Shown: positions 38,739-48,220, counted from the stretch's first letter. The stretch is 64,000 nt of DNA from Mycolicibacterium elephantis DSM 44368 (GCF_004014805.1 NZ_ATDN01000019.1:1-64000), one strand, 5' to 3'. Made by a program: numbers and translations. Notes: generated by a model from the sequence alone, not told the origin.

Positions 38739-39995
38739 ATGCCGAGCCAACGCAGCGGCGCGACGCGCAAAGCGGTGCTGGTCGTCGCCGTCGCGCTGGT
38801 GGCCGTCGTCCTCGGTGCGCTGGTCATCGTGCCGTTACGACCGATCGCCACCATGCTCGCGATCCGAGGTCTGAACCAGTTCCCGTCCTCCGGCGGACCT
38901 CCGGTGCTGATCGAGTCGGCCGATACCTCCGGCACCGGTCCCGGATCGCTGGTGTCGGCCACCACGATGCCCGGCGTCACCCGCACCGTGGAGGGCCGAC
39001 GACTGCGCGCGGCCCGAGTGGTCTACCGGTCAACCTCCGGCGACACCGGGGAGGCGACAGTGGTGTCCGGTTCGGTGTTCACTCCGCTGGACGACGCCCC
39101 GGACGGCGGATGGCCGGTGGTGGCGTTCGGTCACGGCACGCTGGGCATCGATCCCCACTGCGCGCCGTCGCTGTCGCCGTCCCTGCTGAACCTCGTCAAG
39201 GTGGTCCGGGTGCTCACCCAGCAGGGCTACGCAGTCGCGCTGCCCGACTACCAAGGTCTCGGGGTGAAGGGCGTCCACCCTTATTCGGACGCCCGCACGG
39301 CGGGGCTCAACATGATCGACGCGGTGCGGGCCCTGCGCCACACGTTCGATGGCGTGTCGGACAACTGGGCGGCGCTGGGCGACTCTCAGGGCGGCGCCGC
39401 ATCGTGGGCCGCCGACGAACAGGCGCGGGCTTACGCGCCGGAACTGCATCTGGTCGGGGCCGTCGCGTCATCCCCCGCCGCCGACATCTCCGGAATCGTG
39501 TCGAAGGCCGAGCAGGGCACCCTGACCGTCGAGCAGCGGCCCGTCATGCAGGCGGTGATCGAATCGCTGGCGCGGCTGCATCCCGACCTCGACCGTGACG
39601 ACTACCGGCGTTTCGAGGCCACGCGGCACTGGGACCAGCTGTCGGACTGCACCGAAGAGGGCGCCTACGCCCGCGCGGCGGCGATCCAACGGATCGGGCC
39701 GCGGGAGTTCACCCCGAAGACTCCGCAGGCCGCCGACCGGCTGCGGCGCCTGCTCGAAGACTGGGCGCTACCCCAAAAGCCGTTGTCCGCGCCGCTTTAC
39801 GTCTTCTACGGCGGGAAGGACCCGTTCATCGACGCCGAATGGACCAGGTCCGCGATCGAAGAAGCATGCGCACTCGGTGGGGTGGTGTCGATCGAGTTCG
39901 ATCCCGAAGCAGGCCACAATCCCGCCGATGCCATCCAGATGCTCGACTGGATCGACGACCGGTTCGCAGGAAGGCCCGCGCCCAATGACTGCTGA
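38739..39995 (+). CDS. Secretory-lipase-family membrane-anchored hydrolase
   Basis: A 418-residue hydrolase anchored by an N-terminal helix (AVLVVAVALVAVVLGALVIV). The catalytic set is intact: Ser216 in WAALGDSQGGAASW, Asp in FYGGKDPFIDAEW, His in DPEAGHNPADAI; the four Cys positions are kept (PHCAPSL, SDCT, EACALGG, NDC). It has its own upstream region, so it is apart from the operon of the other three. It ends 11 bases inside birA. Fourth member of the family in this locus; substrate unknown. Confidence 0.86.
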   Translation: MPSQRSGATRKAVLVVAVALVAVVLGALVIVPLRPIATMLAIRGLNQFPSSGGPPVLIESADTSGTGPGSLVSATTMPGVTRTVEGRRLRAARVVYRSTSGDTGEATVVSGSVFTPLDDAPDGGWPVVAFGHGTLGIDPHCAPSLSPSLLNLVKVVRVLTQQGYAVALPDYQGLGVKGVHPYSDARTAGLNMIDAVRALRHTFDGVSDNWAALGDSQGGAASWAADEQARAYAPELHLVGAVASSPAADISGIVSKAEQGTLTVEQRPVMQAVIESLARLHPDLDRDDYRRFEATRHWDQLSDCTEEGAYARAAAIQRIGPREFTPKTPQAADRLRRLLEDWALPQKPLSAPLYVFYGGKDPFIDAEWTRSAIEEACALGGVVSIEFDPEAGHNPADAIQMLDWIDDRFAGRPAPNDC

Positions 39996-40794
39996 GCGGG
40001 TTCCGCTCGACGAGGCGGCGCTGCGCGTCGACGTGCTCGGCACATCGCGGCCGTGGCGCCGCATCGACGTGGTGGCCGAAACCGGCTCGACCAACGCCGA
40101 CCTGATCGCCCGCGCGGGCCGCGGTGAGGCCGTCGACGGCGCCGTGCTGATCGCCGAGAACCAGACCGCCGGCCGCGGCAGGCAGGGGCGAAGCTGGTCG
40201 GCGGTGCCGTACGCGCAGATCACGATGTCCGTCGGCGTCGACGCCGCCTCGGTGCCCAGCCAGGCCTGGGGGTGGCTGCCGCTGGCCACCGGCGTCGCGA
40301 TCGTCGACGCGGTCGCCGACACCGGCGTGCGGGCCGGCCTGAAGTGGCCCAACGACGTGCTCGCCGGCGGCGGCAAGCTGGCGGGCATCCTCGCCGAGGT
40401 CGCCGCGGCCCGCCGCGAGGTGGTGATCGGGCTGGGGCTCAACGTCTCGCTGCGCGGCTCCGAGATCAGGGTGCCCGGTGTCACCTCGCTCGTCGAGCTC
40501 GGGGTGCCCGCGCCGGACCGTCACGGGCTGACCCGCCGCCTCCTGCACGAACTGGGCCGTCGCGTCGAGGCGTGGCGACGTTCCGGCGGCGTCGACCCCG
40601 GCCTGATCGCCGACTACCGCGCCCGCAGCCTGACCCTCGGAATGACCGTGCGGGCGATTCTGCCGGGGGGCCGCGAGATCGTCGGCGTCGCCCGCGACAT
40701 CGACGATGAGGGCCGGCTCGACATCGACGCCGACGGGCACCCGGCGAAGGTGTCCGCGGGCGACATCGTGCACCTACGCCCGGCCCGGCCTTAA
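39985..40794 (+). CDS. birA: Biotin-[acetyl-CoA-carboxylase] ligase BirA
   Basis: A 269-residue monofunctional biotin protein ligase that attaches biotin to the carrier Lys of AccA3. There is no N-terminal DNA-binding domain. Visible: substrate loop ETGSTNADLIARAGRGEAVD, the biotinyl-AMP loop AGRGRQGRSWSAVPYAQITM, KWPNDVLAGGGKLAGILAEV with the catalytic Lys, and a C-terminal SH3-like domain (LTLGMTVRAILPGGREIVGV). ATG at 39985 overlaps the end of the hydrolase gene. In M. tuberculosis birA adjoins accD5; here the polysaccharide locus separates them. Confidence 0.95.
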   Translation: MTAERVPLDEAALRVDVLGTSRPWRRIDVVAETGSTNADLIARAGRGEAVDGAVLIAENQTAGRGRQGRSWSAVPYAQITMSVGVDAASVPSQAWGWLPLATGVAIVDAVADTGVRAGLKWPNDVLAGGGKLAGILAEVAAARREVVIGLGLNVSLRGSEIRVPGVTSLVELGVPAPDRHGLTRRLLHELGRRVEAWRRSGGVDPGLIADYRARSLTLGMTVRAILPGGREIVGVARDIDDEGRLDIDADGHPAKVSAGDIVHLRPARP

Positions 40795-40804
40795 GGTCTT
40801 CGTC

Positions 40805-41323
40805 ATGGGATATCCGGACAACGTGCTGGCCACCGACGAGCACGTGGTGCTGCACCGCCATCCGCACTGGAAGCGGCTGATCGGGCCGATCCTGATCCTG
40901 CTGGTGGCCACCGCGCTGGCGGCGTTCGGCGCGGGTTACGTCAACCAGACCGGATGGGACCCCACCGCCAGAAACGTTGTGCTGATCGTCATCGGAGCCG
41001 TCTGGCTGGTGATCGTCGGATGGCTGACGCTTTGGCCGTTCCTCAATTGGTGGACAACGCATTTCGTCATCACCGACCGGCGCGTGATGTTCCGCCACGG
41101 CGTGTTGACGCGGTCGGGCATCGACATCCCGCTGGCGCGGATCAACAGCGTGGAGTTCCGGCACGGGCTGTCCGACCGGATGCTGCGCACCGGCACGCTG
41201 ATCATCGAGTCAGCGTCGCAGGATCCGCTCGAGTTCAACGACATTCCGAAGGTGGAACGGGTGCACTCGCTGCTGTATCACGAAGTCTTCGACACGCTGG
41301 GCTCGGAGGAATCGCCGAGCTGA
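40805..41323 (+). CDS. Membrane protein with bacterial PH domain
   Basis: A 172-residue protein (Rv3278c-like by context). Two membrane helices (LIGPILILLVATALAAFGAG and VVLIVIGAVWLVIVGWLTLW) are followed by a bPH2/YdbS domain (FVITDRRVMFRHGVLTRSGI, then DIPLARINSVEFRHGLSDRM). The ATG lies ten bases after birA. The gene ends 46 bases inside the convergent GtrA gene. Molecular function unknown. Confidence 0.88.
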   Translation: MGYPDNVLATDEHVVLHRHPHWKRLIGPILILLVATALAAFGAGYVNQTGWDPTARNVVLIVIGAVWLVIVGWLTLWPFLNWWTTHFVITDRRVMFRHGVLTRSGIDIPLARINSVEFRHGLSDRMLRTGTLIIESASQDPLEFNDIPKVERVHSLLYHEVFDTLGSEESPS

Positions 41324-42039
41324 TCCAGCCGCCGGGCGCGCCGGTTGGGGCGGCGCAAGGGGGTGACGGTGCCGGTGCCGGTGGCGGAGCCATTGACAGA
41401 ACCAGGGCCAGAACCATTGACAGAACCATTGACAGAACCATTGACAGAACCAGGGCCAGCACCATGGCCGCGCACGTGTTCGACGTGGTCCTCCAGCGCC
41501 TCTGCGATACCGCCGTCGGTGAGGGTGGACTCGAGGGCCTTGTCGGGGTTGCGCCCGAACTCGTCGGGGAAGACCCAGCGTCGGAACGCCCAGAACCGGA
41601 ACGCCATCTGCAGCAGGTTGCCGATGATGTAGGCGGAGATGAAGTCGGCGATGTTCTCGACGGTCAGGCTGACCTCGGGCACCCGCAGCATCAGCACGTA
41701 ACTGGAGAACCACAGCGGCGCCATGCTCAGCACCACTCCGACGCCGCTGACCCCGAAGAACATCAGCGCCTCGTGGTGGCGTTCTCGGCCGCCCCGGTCG
41801 CGGAAGCTCCATTCGCGGTTGAGGATGTAGGACGCGATCACCGCGACGATGCCCGCGATGATCTTCGCCGTGACGGGTTTGGGCTCCAGCACGGTCAGCT
41901 TGAGCGTGTAGAACACCGCCGAGTCGATGACGAATGTGGTCGCGCCCACAATCGCGAACTTGATCAGTTCGTGATGCCGTTCCAGGTACGGGCGGATCGG
42001 GCGGGGCAGCCGCTCGATCGTGGCATCGGTAAAGGACAC
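41278..42039 (-). CDS. GtrA-family membrane protein with a repeat-containing tail
   Basis: A 253-residue protein. Residues 20-165 hold four membrane helices of the GtrA family (KFAIVGATTFVIDSAVFYTL, IIAGIVAVIASYILNREWSF), which take part in flipping or handling polyprenyl-linked sugars. The segment NREWSF is a family hallmark. The last 65 residues are cytoplasmic and contain a run of four-residue repeats (SVNG/GPGS) encoded by a 72-base tandem repeat, then an Arg-rich end. In M. tuberculosis the same position has Rv3277. The tail is likely flexible and its length probably varies among strains. Confidence 0.87.
   Translation of the reverse strand: MSFTDATIERLPRPIRPYLERHHELIKFAIVGATTFVIDSAVFYTLKLTVLEPKPVTAKIIAGIVAVIASYILNREWSFRDRGGRERHHEALMFFGVSGVGVVLSMAPLWFSSYVLMLRVPEVSLTVENIADFISAYIIGNLLQMAFRFWAFRRWVFPDEFGRNPDKALESTLTDGGIAEALEDHVEHVRGHGAGPGSVNGSVNGSVNGSGPGSVNGSATGTGTVTPLRRPNRRARRLDQLGDSSEPSVSKTS
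41390..41461. repeat. 12-base tandem repeat, six units, inside the GtrA gene
   Basis: Six consecutive 12-base units: CCATTGACAGAA (four times, identical) and CCAGGGCCAGAA or CCAGGGCCAGCA (twice). Unit length is a multiple of three and the run stays in frame on the minus strand, coding SVNG and GPGS blocks. Identical units point to recent slippage or unequal crossing-over. Confidence 0.9.
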
Positions 42040-42141
42040 AAAAGGGCAGTTTACGGAATCCCGCTACTGACGCGTAGCCGTGCTGGTGAGCGACGGTAAG
42101 GCAGGCGAGGTGGCCGGCCGGGGCCATGACACCATAAGGGC

Positions 42142-43368
42142 GTGTCGCGAACCTCGAGCGGGCCCCCGGTGGTGACCATGATCGGCGGCGGGCAACTGGC
42201 CAGGATGACCCATCAGGCCGCGATCGCGCTGGGGCAGACGCTACGGGTGCTGGCGGCCGCCGCTGACGACCCCGCCGCGCAGGTCAGCCCGGATGTGGTG
42301 ATCGGCGCGCACACCGACCTCGATGCGCTGCGTCGTGCGGCCGCCGGCGCCGACGTGCTGACCTTCGACCACGAGCACGTGCCGACCGAGCTGTTGGAGA
42401 AGCTGGTGGCCGACGGTGTGAACGTGGCACCGCCGCCGTCGGCGCTGATCCACGCGCAGGACAAACTGGTGATGCGCCGGCGATTGGAGGCGCTGGACGC
42501 GCCCGTGCCGAGGTTCACGGCCGTCACCGAGCCCGCCGACGTCGACGCGTTCGCCACCCGTGTCGGTGGCCGGCTCGTGGTCAAGACCGCGCGCGGCGGA
42601 TACGACGGCCGTGGAGTGACATTGGCGCGCGACGTCGCCGATGCGCGCGACGCCGCGCAACGGCACCTGGCCGCCGGGGCGGCGGTGCTCGTCGAGGAAA
42701 GGGTCGAGATGCGGCGCGAGCTGGCCGCGCTGGTGGCGCGCTCCCCGTTCGGGCAGGGTGCGGCGTGGCCGGTGGCGCAGACCGTGCAACGCGACGGCAT
42801 CTGCGTCGAGGCGATTGCACCCGCACCGAACCTCGATGATGAACTCACAAGCGCCGCAACGCAATTGGGTCTTCGGCTGGCCGAGGAACTCGGTGTGGTC
42901 GGGGTGCTGGCGGTCGAACTGTTCGAGACGGTCGACGGCAGGCTGTTGGTCAACGAACTCGCGATGCGCCCGCACAACTCGGGGCACTGGACGATGGACG
43001 GTGCCGTCACCGGTCAGTTCGAGCAACACCTGCGCGCGGTGCTCGACTATCCGCTCGGCGATACCGCCCCTACAGCGCCGGTCACCGTGATGGCCAATGT
43101 GCTTGGTGCACAACAGGTGCCGGAGATGAGCATGGACGAGCGGCTGCATCACCTGTTCGCGCGGATGCCCAACGCCAAGGTGCACCTCTACGGAAAAGCG
43201 GAGCGGCCGGGCCGAAAGATCGGCCATGTCAACATCATCGGTGCGCCCGAAGGCTCGGCCGACGACGCCGCGTACGTCGCCGAGGTGCGGGAACGCGCGG
43301 CGAGGGCGGCGCACTGGATGTCGCATGCGGAATGGACGGACGGATGGGACCCACATGACGGGCGATGA
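42142..43368 (+). CDS. purK: N5-carboxyaminoimidazole ribonucleotide synthase PurK
   Basis: A 408-residue ATP-grasp enzyme that carboxylates AIR to N5-CAIR in purine synthesis. The N-terminal nucleotide site is [20 protein letters not shown], the ATP-grasp core includes [18 protein letters not shown], and the metal/substrate site is [23 protein letters not shown] start. It overlaps purE by 14 bases; the two consecutive enzymes are encoded together. Confidence 0.95.
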   Translation: MSRTSSGPPVVTMIGGGQLARMTHQAAIALGQTLRVLAAAADDPAAQVSPDVVIGAHTDLDALRRAAAGADVLTFDHEHVPTELLEKLVADGVNVAPPPSALIHAQDKLVMRRRLEALDAPVPRFTAVTEPADVDAFATRVGGRLVVKTARGGYDGRGVTLARDVADARDAAQRHLAAGAAVLVEERVEMRRELAALVARSPFGQGAAWPVAQTVQRDGICVEAIAPAPNLDDELTSAATQLGLRLAEELGVVGVLAVELFETVDGRLLVNELAMRPHNSGHWTMDGAVTGQFEQHLRAVLDYPLGDTAPTAPVTVMANVLGAQQVPEMSMDERLHHLFARMPNAKVHLYGKAERPGRKIGHVNIIGAPEGSADDAAYVAEVRERAARAAHWMSHAEWTDGWDPHDGR

Positions 43369-43885
43369 GCAGACGAGGTCGACCCCCGCACCGCGGGTGG
43401 GGGTGATCATGGGCAGCGACAGCGACTGGCCCGTGATGCAGGAGGCGGCCGAGGCGCTGGCCGAGTTCGACATCCCGTTCGAGGTCGGCGTCGTCTCCGC
43501 GCACCGCACCCCGGCCCGCATGCTCGATTACGCGCAGAGCGCGGCGGGCCGCGGCATCGAGGTGATCATCGCCGGTGCCGGGGGAGCGGCGCATCTGCCC
43601 GGCATGGTGGCCTCGGCGACGTCGTTGCCGGTGATCGGGGTGCCGGTGCCGCTGGCCAAGCTGGACGGCCTTGACTCGCTGCTGTCGATCGTGCAGATGC
43701 CCGCGGGCGTGCCGGTGGCCACCGTGTCGATCGGCGGCGCCCGCAACGCGGGGTTGCTGGCGGTGCGGATCCTGGGTGCATCCGATGCCAGGCTGCGCGA
43801 GCGCGTCGAACGGTTCCAGGCGCAGTTGCACGACAGCGTGCTGCAGAAGGACGCAGCGCTGCGCGAGCGCCTCCTCGGGCAGTAG
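43355..43885 (+). CDS. purE: N5-carboxyaminoimidazole ribonucleotide mutase PurE
   Basis: A 176-residue class I PurE that converts N5-CAIR to CAIR. The substrate loop [20 protein letters not shown], the catalytic His in [15 protein letters not shown], and [20 protein letters not shown] are all present. ATG at 43355 lies inside the purK end. Order and overlap match M. tuberculosis Rv3276c-Rv3275c. Confidence 0.95.
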   Translation: MTGDEQTRSTPAPRVGVIMGSDSDWPVMQEAAEALAEFDIPFEVGVVSAHRTPARMLDYAQSAAGRGIEVIIAGAGGAAHLPGMVASATSLPVIGVPVPLAKLDGLDSLLSIVQMPAGVPVATVSIGGARNAGLLAVRILGASDARLRERVERFQAQLHDSVLQKDAALRERLLGQ

Positions 43886-43896
43886 GCTGCATCCCG

Positions 43897-44721
43897 ATGT
43901 CACGTGAATTCGCACGGTACCGGGCCATTGGGCACCGGATCGTCACCGGCTTCCTACAGCCCGAGGTGCTGTTGCTGCTCGACGTCTTGAACTCGGCGCA
44001 GCGGGCCAAGCAGGTCTCGGGCGCGGTCGCCGAAATCGGCGTGCACCACGGCAGGCTGTTCATCGGGTTGCGGTTGCTGCAGCGCCCCGGCGAGAAGGCC
44101 GTCGCGATCGACATCTTCGGCGACCAGGAGCTGAACGTCGACGGGTCGGGGCACGGTGACCTGCAGAAGTTTCTCAGCAACGTGAACCTGTGGTCGTCGA
44201 TGGACGACGTCGTGATCCACCAGGGTGATTCGACGAAACTTCTGCCGGAGCGCCTGCGCGAGTTGGCGGGCGGCGACATCCGGCTCTTCAGCGTCGACGG
44301 CGGCCACACCGCGGAGATCGTGTTCTCCGACATGAAACTCGCCGAGGCCACGCTCGCCGACGGCGGCATCGTCATCGCCGACGACGTCTTCAACCAGCAG
44401 TGGCCGGGCGTGGCGGTCGGCACGCTGCGCTATCTGGAACAGGGCGCCAAGCTGGTTCCGTTCCTGATCGGGTTCAACAAGGTCTTCTTCGCCCAGCCCG
44501 ACTACTGCCGGCTGTATCGGGCCGAGGTGGAGTCCGCCGTCAGCGGCAAGCTGCGGCTGGCGACCGGCGAATCGGTGTTCGCCGGGCACGACGTGGCTCT
44601 GGTGGCGCCGCAGGGCGCGGTCGACCTGCTGCGACGCAGCGCGGCCATCCGGTCGCTCTATCACCGCACGTACCGTGAAATGGTGCGCGGCCTGCAGGTC
44701 GTCTCGGGCCGGGGCCGCTGA
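43897..44721 (+). CDS. Class I SAM-dependent methyltransferase (Methyltransf_24 type)
   Basis: A 274-residue protein with AVAEIGVHHGRLFIGLRLLQ as motif I, KAVAIDIFGDQELNVDGSGH as the ribose-binding acidic strand, DIRLFSVDGGHTAEIVFSDM and GGIVIADDVFNQQWPGVAVG as metal/substrate strands. This is typical of enzymes that methylate cell-surface sugars. It starts 11 bases after purE and precedes fadE25, where M. tuberculosis has no such gene as I recall, so it may be another insertion. Acceptor unknown. Confidence 0.8.
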   Translation: MSREFARYRAIGHRIVTGFLQPEVLLLLDVLNSAQRAKQVSGAVAEIGVHHGRLFIGLRLLQRPGEKAVAIDIFGDQELNVDGSGHGDLQKFLSNVNLWSSMDDVVIHQGDSTKLLPERLRELAGGDIRLFSVDGGHTAEIVFSDMKLAEATLADGGIVIADDVFNQQWPGVAVGTLRYLEQGAKLVPFLIGFNKVFFAQPDYCRLYRAEVESAVSGKLRLATGESVFAGHDVALVAPQGAVDLLRRSAAIRSLYHRTYREMVRGLQVVSGRGR

Positions 44722-44776
44722 ACGTCACACCGGCGCGGCGCGGATAAAGTTACCGGCGAGTAGCAAGGAGTTCTCG

Positions 44777-45940
44777 ATGGCGATCGGCAATCCGTCTTTC
44801 GACGCTTTCAAGCTGTCCGACGAGCACAGCGAGCTGCGGTCGGTGCTTCGTGACCTGTGTGAGAAGGAGATCGCGCCGCACGCCGCGGACGTCGACGAGA
44901 AGGCGCGCTACACCGATGAGGCGCTGGCGGCGCTGACCGGTGCGGGAATGGCGGCGATCCACATCCCCGAGGAGTACGGCGGGCAGGGCGGTGACTCGGT
45001 GGCCGCGTGCATCGTCATCGAAGAGGTGGCGCGGGTGTGCGCGTCGTCGTCGCTGATCCCGATCTGCAACAAGCTGGGCACGATGGGCTTGTTGTTACGC
45101 GGCAGCGAGGAACTCAAGAAGCAGGTGCTGCCGTCGATCGCCTCCGGTGAGGCCGTGGCGTCGTATGCGCTGTCCGAGCGGGAGGCCGGCAGTGATGCGG
45201 CGTCGATGCGCACCCGCGCGCGCCGTGACGGCGACGAGTGGGTGCTCAACGGCGCCAAGTGCTGGATCTCCAACGGGGGCCAGTCGACGTGGTACACGGT
45301 GATGGCGGTGACCGATCCGGACAAGGGCGCCAACGGCATCTCGGCGTTCATCGTGCACAAGGACGACCCGGGATTCACCGTCGGCGCCAAGGAAAAGAAG
45401 ATGGGCATCAAGGGATCGCCCACCACCGAACTGTATTTCGAGGACTGCCGCATTCCGGCCGACCGCATCATCGGCGAGGAGGGCACCGGTTTCAAGACCG
45501 CGTTGGCCACGCTGGATCACACCCGCCCGACCATCGGGGCGCAGGCCGTCGGCATCGCCCAGGGAGCGCTGGACGCCTCGATCGGATATGTCAAGGAGCG
45601 CAAGCAGTTCGGCAAGCGGATCGCCGACTTCCAGGCGGTGCAGTTCATGCTGGCCGACATGGCGATGAAGGTCGAAGCCGCCCGGCTGATGGTCTACACC
45701 GCGGCGGCGCGCGCCGAACGTAACGAACCCGACCTCGGGTTCATCTCCTCGGCGTCGAAGTGCTTTGCCTCCGACGTGGCGATGGAGGTCACCACCAACG
45801 CGGTCCAGTTGTTCGGCGGCTACGGCTACACCACCGACTTCCCCGTGGAACGGTTCATGCGCGACGCCAAGATCACCCAGATCTACGAGGGCACCAACCA
45901 GATTCAACGTGTGGTGATGTCGCGCGCCCTGCTGAAATAA
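44777..45940 (+). CDS. fadE25: Acyl-CoA dehydrogenase FadE25
   Basis: A 387-residue FAD enzyme that introduces the alpha-beta double bond in acyl-CoA. The FAD and substrate segments are ASYALSEREAGSDAASMRTR, WISNGGQSTWYTVMAVTD and FGGYGYTTDFPVERFMRDAK; the catalytic Glu is in KITQIYEGTNQIQRVVMSRA. ATG at 44777 follows AAGGAG. The conserved position next to purE matches M. tuberculosis Rv3274c. Confidence 0.94.
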   Translation: MAIGNPSFDAFKLSDEHSELRSVLRDLCEKEIAPHAADVDEKARYTDEALAALTGAGMAAIHIPEEYGGQGGDSVAACIVIEEVARVCASSSLIPICNKLGTMGLLLRGSEELKKQVLPSIASGEAVASYALSEREAGSDAASMRTRARRDGDEWVLNGAKCWISNGGQSTWYTVMAVTDPDKGANGISAFIVHKDDPGFTVGAKEKKMGIKGSPTTELYFEDCRIPADRIIGEEGTGFKTALATLDHTRPTIGAQAVGIAQGALDASIGYVKERKQFGKRIADFQAVQFMLADMAMKVEAARLMVYTAAARAERNEPDLGFISSASKCFASDVAMEVTTNAVQLFGGYGYTTDFPVERFMRDAKITQIYEGTNQIQRVVMSRALLK

Positions 45941-45946
45941 CCCCCC

Positions 45947-46006
45947 GCGAGCAGACGGCAAAACCCCCTAAACTGCGGGAAACAGGGGGTTTTCACGTCT
46001 GCTCGC
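45947..46006. repeat. Intergenic palindrome, family A, copy 2
   Basis: Inverted arms of 23 bases (45947-45969 and 45984-46006) with two mismatches and a 14-base loop. The arm begins GCGAGCAGACGGCAAAACC, the same core as the element at 14883-14940. It lies between convergent fadE25 and the multicopper oxidase gene, where a bidirectional terminator would be expected. Confidence 0.85.
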
Positions 46007-46015
46007 CGAGGGAAA

Positions 46016-47452
46016 TCAGGTGTACTCGACAAAGGTGGCCATGCCGGCCTCGAGGTGATACGTGTTGTGGCAGTGGGTGATCCAGCGCCCGGGGTTGTCG
46101 GTGTCGAAGTCGATCTCGACGGTCCGCAGCGGCGCCACCAGCACGGTGTCCTTCCTGGCCAGCGGAGCCGACGATCCGATCACCTGAAATGTGTGCCCGT
46201 GCAGGTGCATGGGGTGAAACATCTTCGACTCGTTGACGTAGCGGATACGCACGCGCTGGTTGGGCTTCACCGGATAGCCGTCGTTGGGCGGGTCGTACTG
46301 CTTGCCGTTGATCGTCCAGTTGTAGCCGTTCACCGGCCCCGCCAGGCGCATGTCGATAATCTGGTCGGGGGCGGCGCCGGGCAGGTTCAGCTCGGGTGGG
46401 GCGGCCAGCGTCGCGGTGTCCAGCGGGGCCTGCGTCCGCAGCGTCGCGACATAGTCGCCCGCGTTGCCCGTTGCGGATTTGTTGTCGACGCGCATGTTGA
46501 GCTGGGCGTAGCCGTCCTTGCGGTAGGCGGCCGCGAGCACCGGCGCCGACGCTTGCAGGGCGATGATCGCGTCGACGCGCTCACCCATCCCGAGGATCAC
46601 CGAATCCGCGTTCACGGGTAGTACCGGAAAACCGTCGGTGGCGATGACGTGCATGCGGTGGTTCGGCACCCCGACCTGAAACGCCGTGTCGGAGCCCGCG
46701 TTGATGATACGGAGCCGGATCCGTTGTCCGGCACGGTAATCGACCACCTGCGGATCCGTGGTCACCCGCCCGTTGATGAGGTAGTACGGGTAGGTGACGT
46801 CGCCGCCGTCGTCGCCGAGCGGGGTCGACGGCGTGATCCCCGCATCGGGCAGGTCCGGCATGGCCGGCATGCCCGAGGCCCGCAGCTGTGCCAGCACCTG
46901 GTCCGGCGTGCGTCCGGTGCCGTCCACCCAATCATCAAGGACCACAACGAGTTCGTCGTCATAGTCGGCGCCGTCGGCGGGATCCTCGATGATCAGCGGA
47001 CCGTAGAGGCCACGGTCGAGCTGCGTGCCTTCGTGGGAGTGATACCAGTAGCTCCCCGCATCGGGCACGACGAACTCATAGGTGAAGTCCTGGCCGGGCG
47101 GCACCGCGGGTTGCGTCAGCACCGGGACGCCGTCCATGGGGTTGGGAATCGCCAGGCCGTGCCAGTGGATGGTGGTGGGCGCGGGCAGCCTGTTGGTCAA
47201 CTGCGCGCGCAGCCTCTCACCCCTGCGCATGCGGATCTCCGGCCCCGGCAGCCGATCGCCGTACGCCCAGGTGCGTACCGTGACCCCGCCGAGGTCGATG
47301 TCGGTCTCCGCGGGCGTCAAGCCGATGTCGAAGCCCGGGGTGGTCGCCGCCTGTTCGGCCGACGCCGGCTCGGCGGCCCGCGACGAGCACGCACCTACGA
47401 CGCCGGCGGCCACACCCGCGGACAGCACGAGAAACCTGCGCCTGTCGATCAC
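46016..47452 (-). CDS. Multicopper oxidase, Tat-type lipoprotein
   Basis: A 478-residue exported copper oxidase, likely protective against Cu(I). The N-terminus VIDRRRFLVLSAGVAAGVVG has a twin-Arg-like DRRRFL and a lipobox ending GACSS. Three cupredoxin domains follow. All copper-ligand clusters are present: TIHWHGLAIPNP, YWYHSHEGTQLDRG, FHPMHLHGHTFQV, and the type 1/trinuclear segment WITHCHNTYHLEAGM with Met. GTG at 47452 was preferred because the upstream 13 residues of the open frame break the signal peptide. It resembles mycobacterial MmcO. Confidence 0.88.
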   Translation of the reverse strand: MIDRRRFLVLSAGVAAGVVGACSSRAAEPASAEQAATTPGFDIGLTPAETDIDLGGVTVRTWAYGDRLPGPEIRMRRGERLRAQLTNRLPAPTTIHWHGLAIPNPMDGVPVLTQPAVPPGQDFTYEFVVPDAGSYWYHSHEGTQLDRGLYGPLIIEDPADGADYDDELVVVLDDWVDGTGRTPDQVLAQLRASGMPAMPDLPDAGITPSTPLGDDGGDVTYPYYLINGRVTTDPQVVDYRAGQRIRLRIINAGSDTAFQVGVPNHRMHVIATDGFPVLPVNADSVILGMGERVDAIIALQASAPVLAAAYRKDGYAQLNMRVDNKSATGNAGDYVATLRTQAPLDTATLAAPPELNLPGAAPDQIIDMRLAGPVNGYNWTINGKQYDPPNDGYPVKPNQRVRIRYVNESKMFHPMHLHGHTFQVIGSSAPLARKDTVLVAPLRTVEIDFDTDNPGRWITHCHNTYHLEAGMATFVEYT

Positions 47453-47512
47453 CGCTCCAGCGTGGCACCGGTACCCGACGACCGCTTGCAAAACCGCAAA
47501 TTTCCGGGCCCG

Positions 47513-48220
47513 TCAGCCCCTGGTCACCTTCTCCGTCTGCCTGCGCCGGTCCAGCGCGGCGGGATCCGGGTTGGCCACCTGCACCAGCGACGCGCCCACC
47601 ACGAACGGCGCCAGCAGGTGGTCGATGAGCGCCTCGGCGGTGTCCCAGTCCGCGCTGGACAGCACCCGGTCCCGCGCGGTCAACCCCTGCGTCTCCGCCG
47701 ACGCTCGCGCGTCGGCGAGCAGGTCGGCGACCGATCGACCGTTCAGCGCCGGCCCGGGGGCGGCCTCGGGCACGATCTGGTCGCCGTGCACCCGCACCGC
47801 GGTCGCGTAGTCGGTCACCCCGACGGGAACGTCGTCGGCCGGCTTGCCGAACGGGTCCAGCGACAACACCGCCACTTCGCCGACACCGACAGCGGCGTCC
47901 GCGTCGGACAGCCGGTCGGTGGTACACAGCGCGACGTCGGCATCACCCGGCCCGAGCACCACCTCCGCACCGATCCACCAGATCCCGAACAGCACCGCAG
48001 CGGTCTGCCAGTGCGCGGGCAACAACACCGCGATCCGGCTGGCCGGTCCGGCCCCCAGCTCGTCGCGCAGCAGGTTGCCGGTCTTGGCAGCCCAGTTCGC
48101 CAGTGTGGCCGTTGATAATTCGATGCGCTCACCGGTCGCGTCGTCGTAGTAGGTGATGCGCGGGCCCGCCGGATCGGCCGCCATCAGGGGATCGAGGATC
48201 GCCGAACTGACCGTCGGCAC
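47513..48220 (-). CDS. TIGR03089-family AMP-binding-like protein
   Basis: A protein of about 235 residues related to the N-terminal half of acyl-adenylating enzymes: PRITYYDDATGERIELSTAT and the LSTATLANWAAKTGNLLRDE helix, SRIAVLLPAHWQTAAVLFGI, GAEVVLGPGDADVALCTTDR. The ATP-binding P-loop and the C-terminal domain are absent, so enzyme activity is unlikely. Actinobacteria keep it next to the LCP and rmlD genes. GTG at 48220 was chosen; a GTG at 48235 would overlap the LCP stop. Confidence 0.8.
   Translation of the reverse strand: MPTVSSAILDPLMAADPAGPRITYYDDATGERIELSTATLANWAAKTGNLLRDELGAGPASRIAVLLPAHWQTAAVLFGIWWIGAEVVLGPGDADVALCTTDRLSDADAAVGVGEVAVLSLDPFGKPADDVPVGVTDYATAVRVHGDQIVPEAAPGPALNGRSVADLLADARASAETQGLTARDRVLSSADWDTAEALIDHLLAPFVVGASLVQVANPDPAALDRRRQTEKVTRG

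Noticed and set aside
41390..41461. CRISPR-like array
   Set aside because: Units are 12 bases, contiguous without spacers and in frame within a coding sequence.
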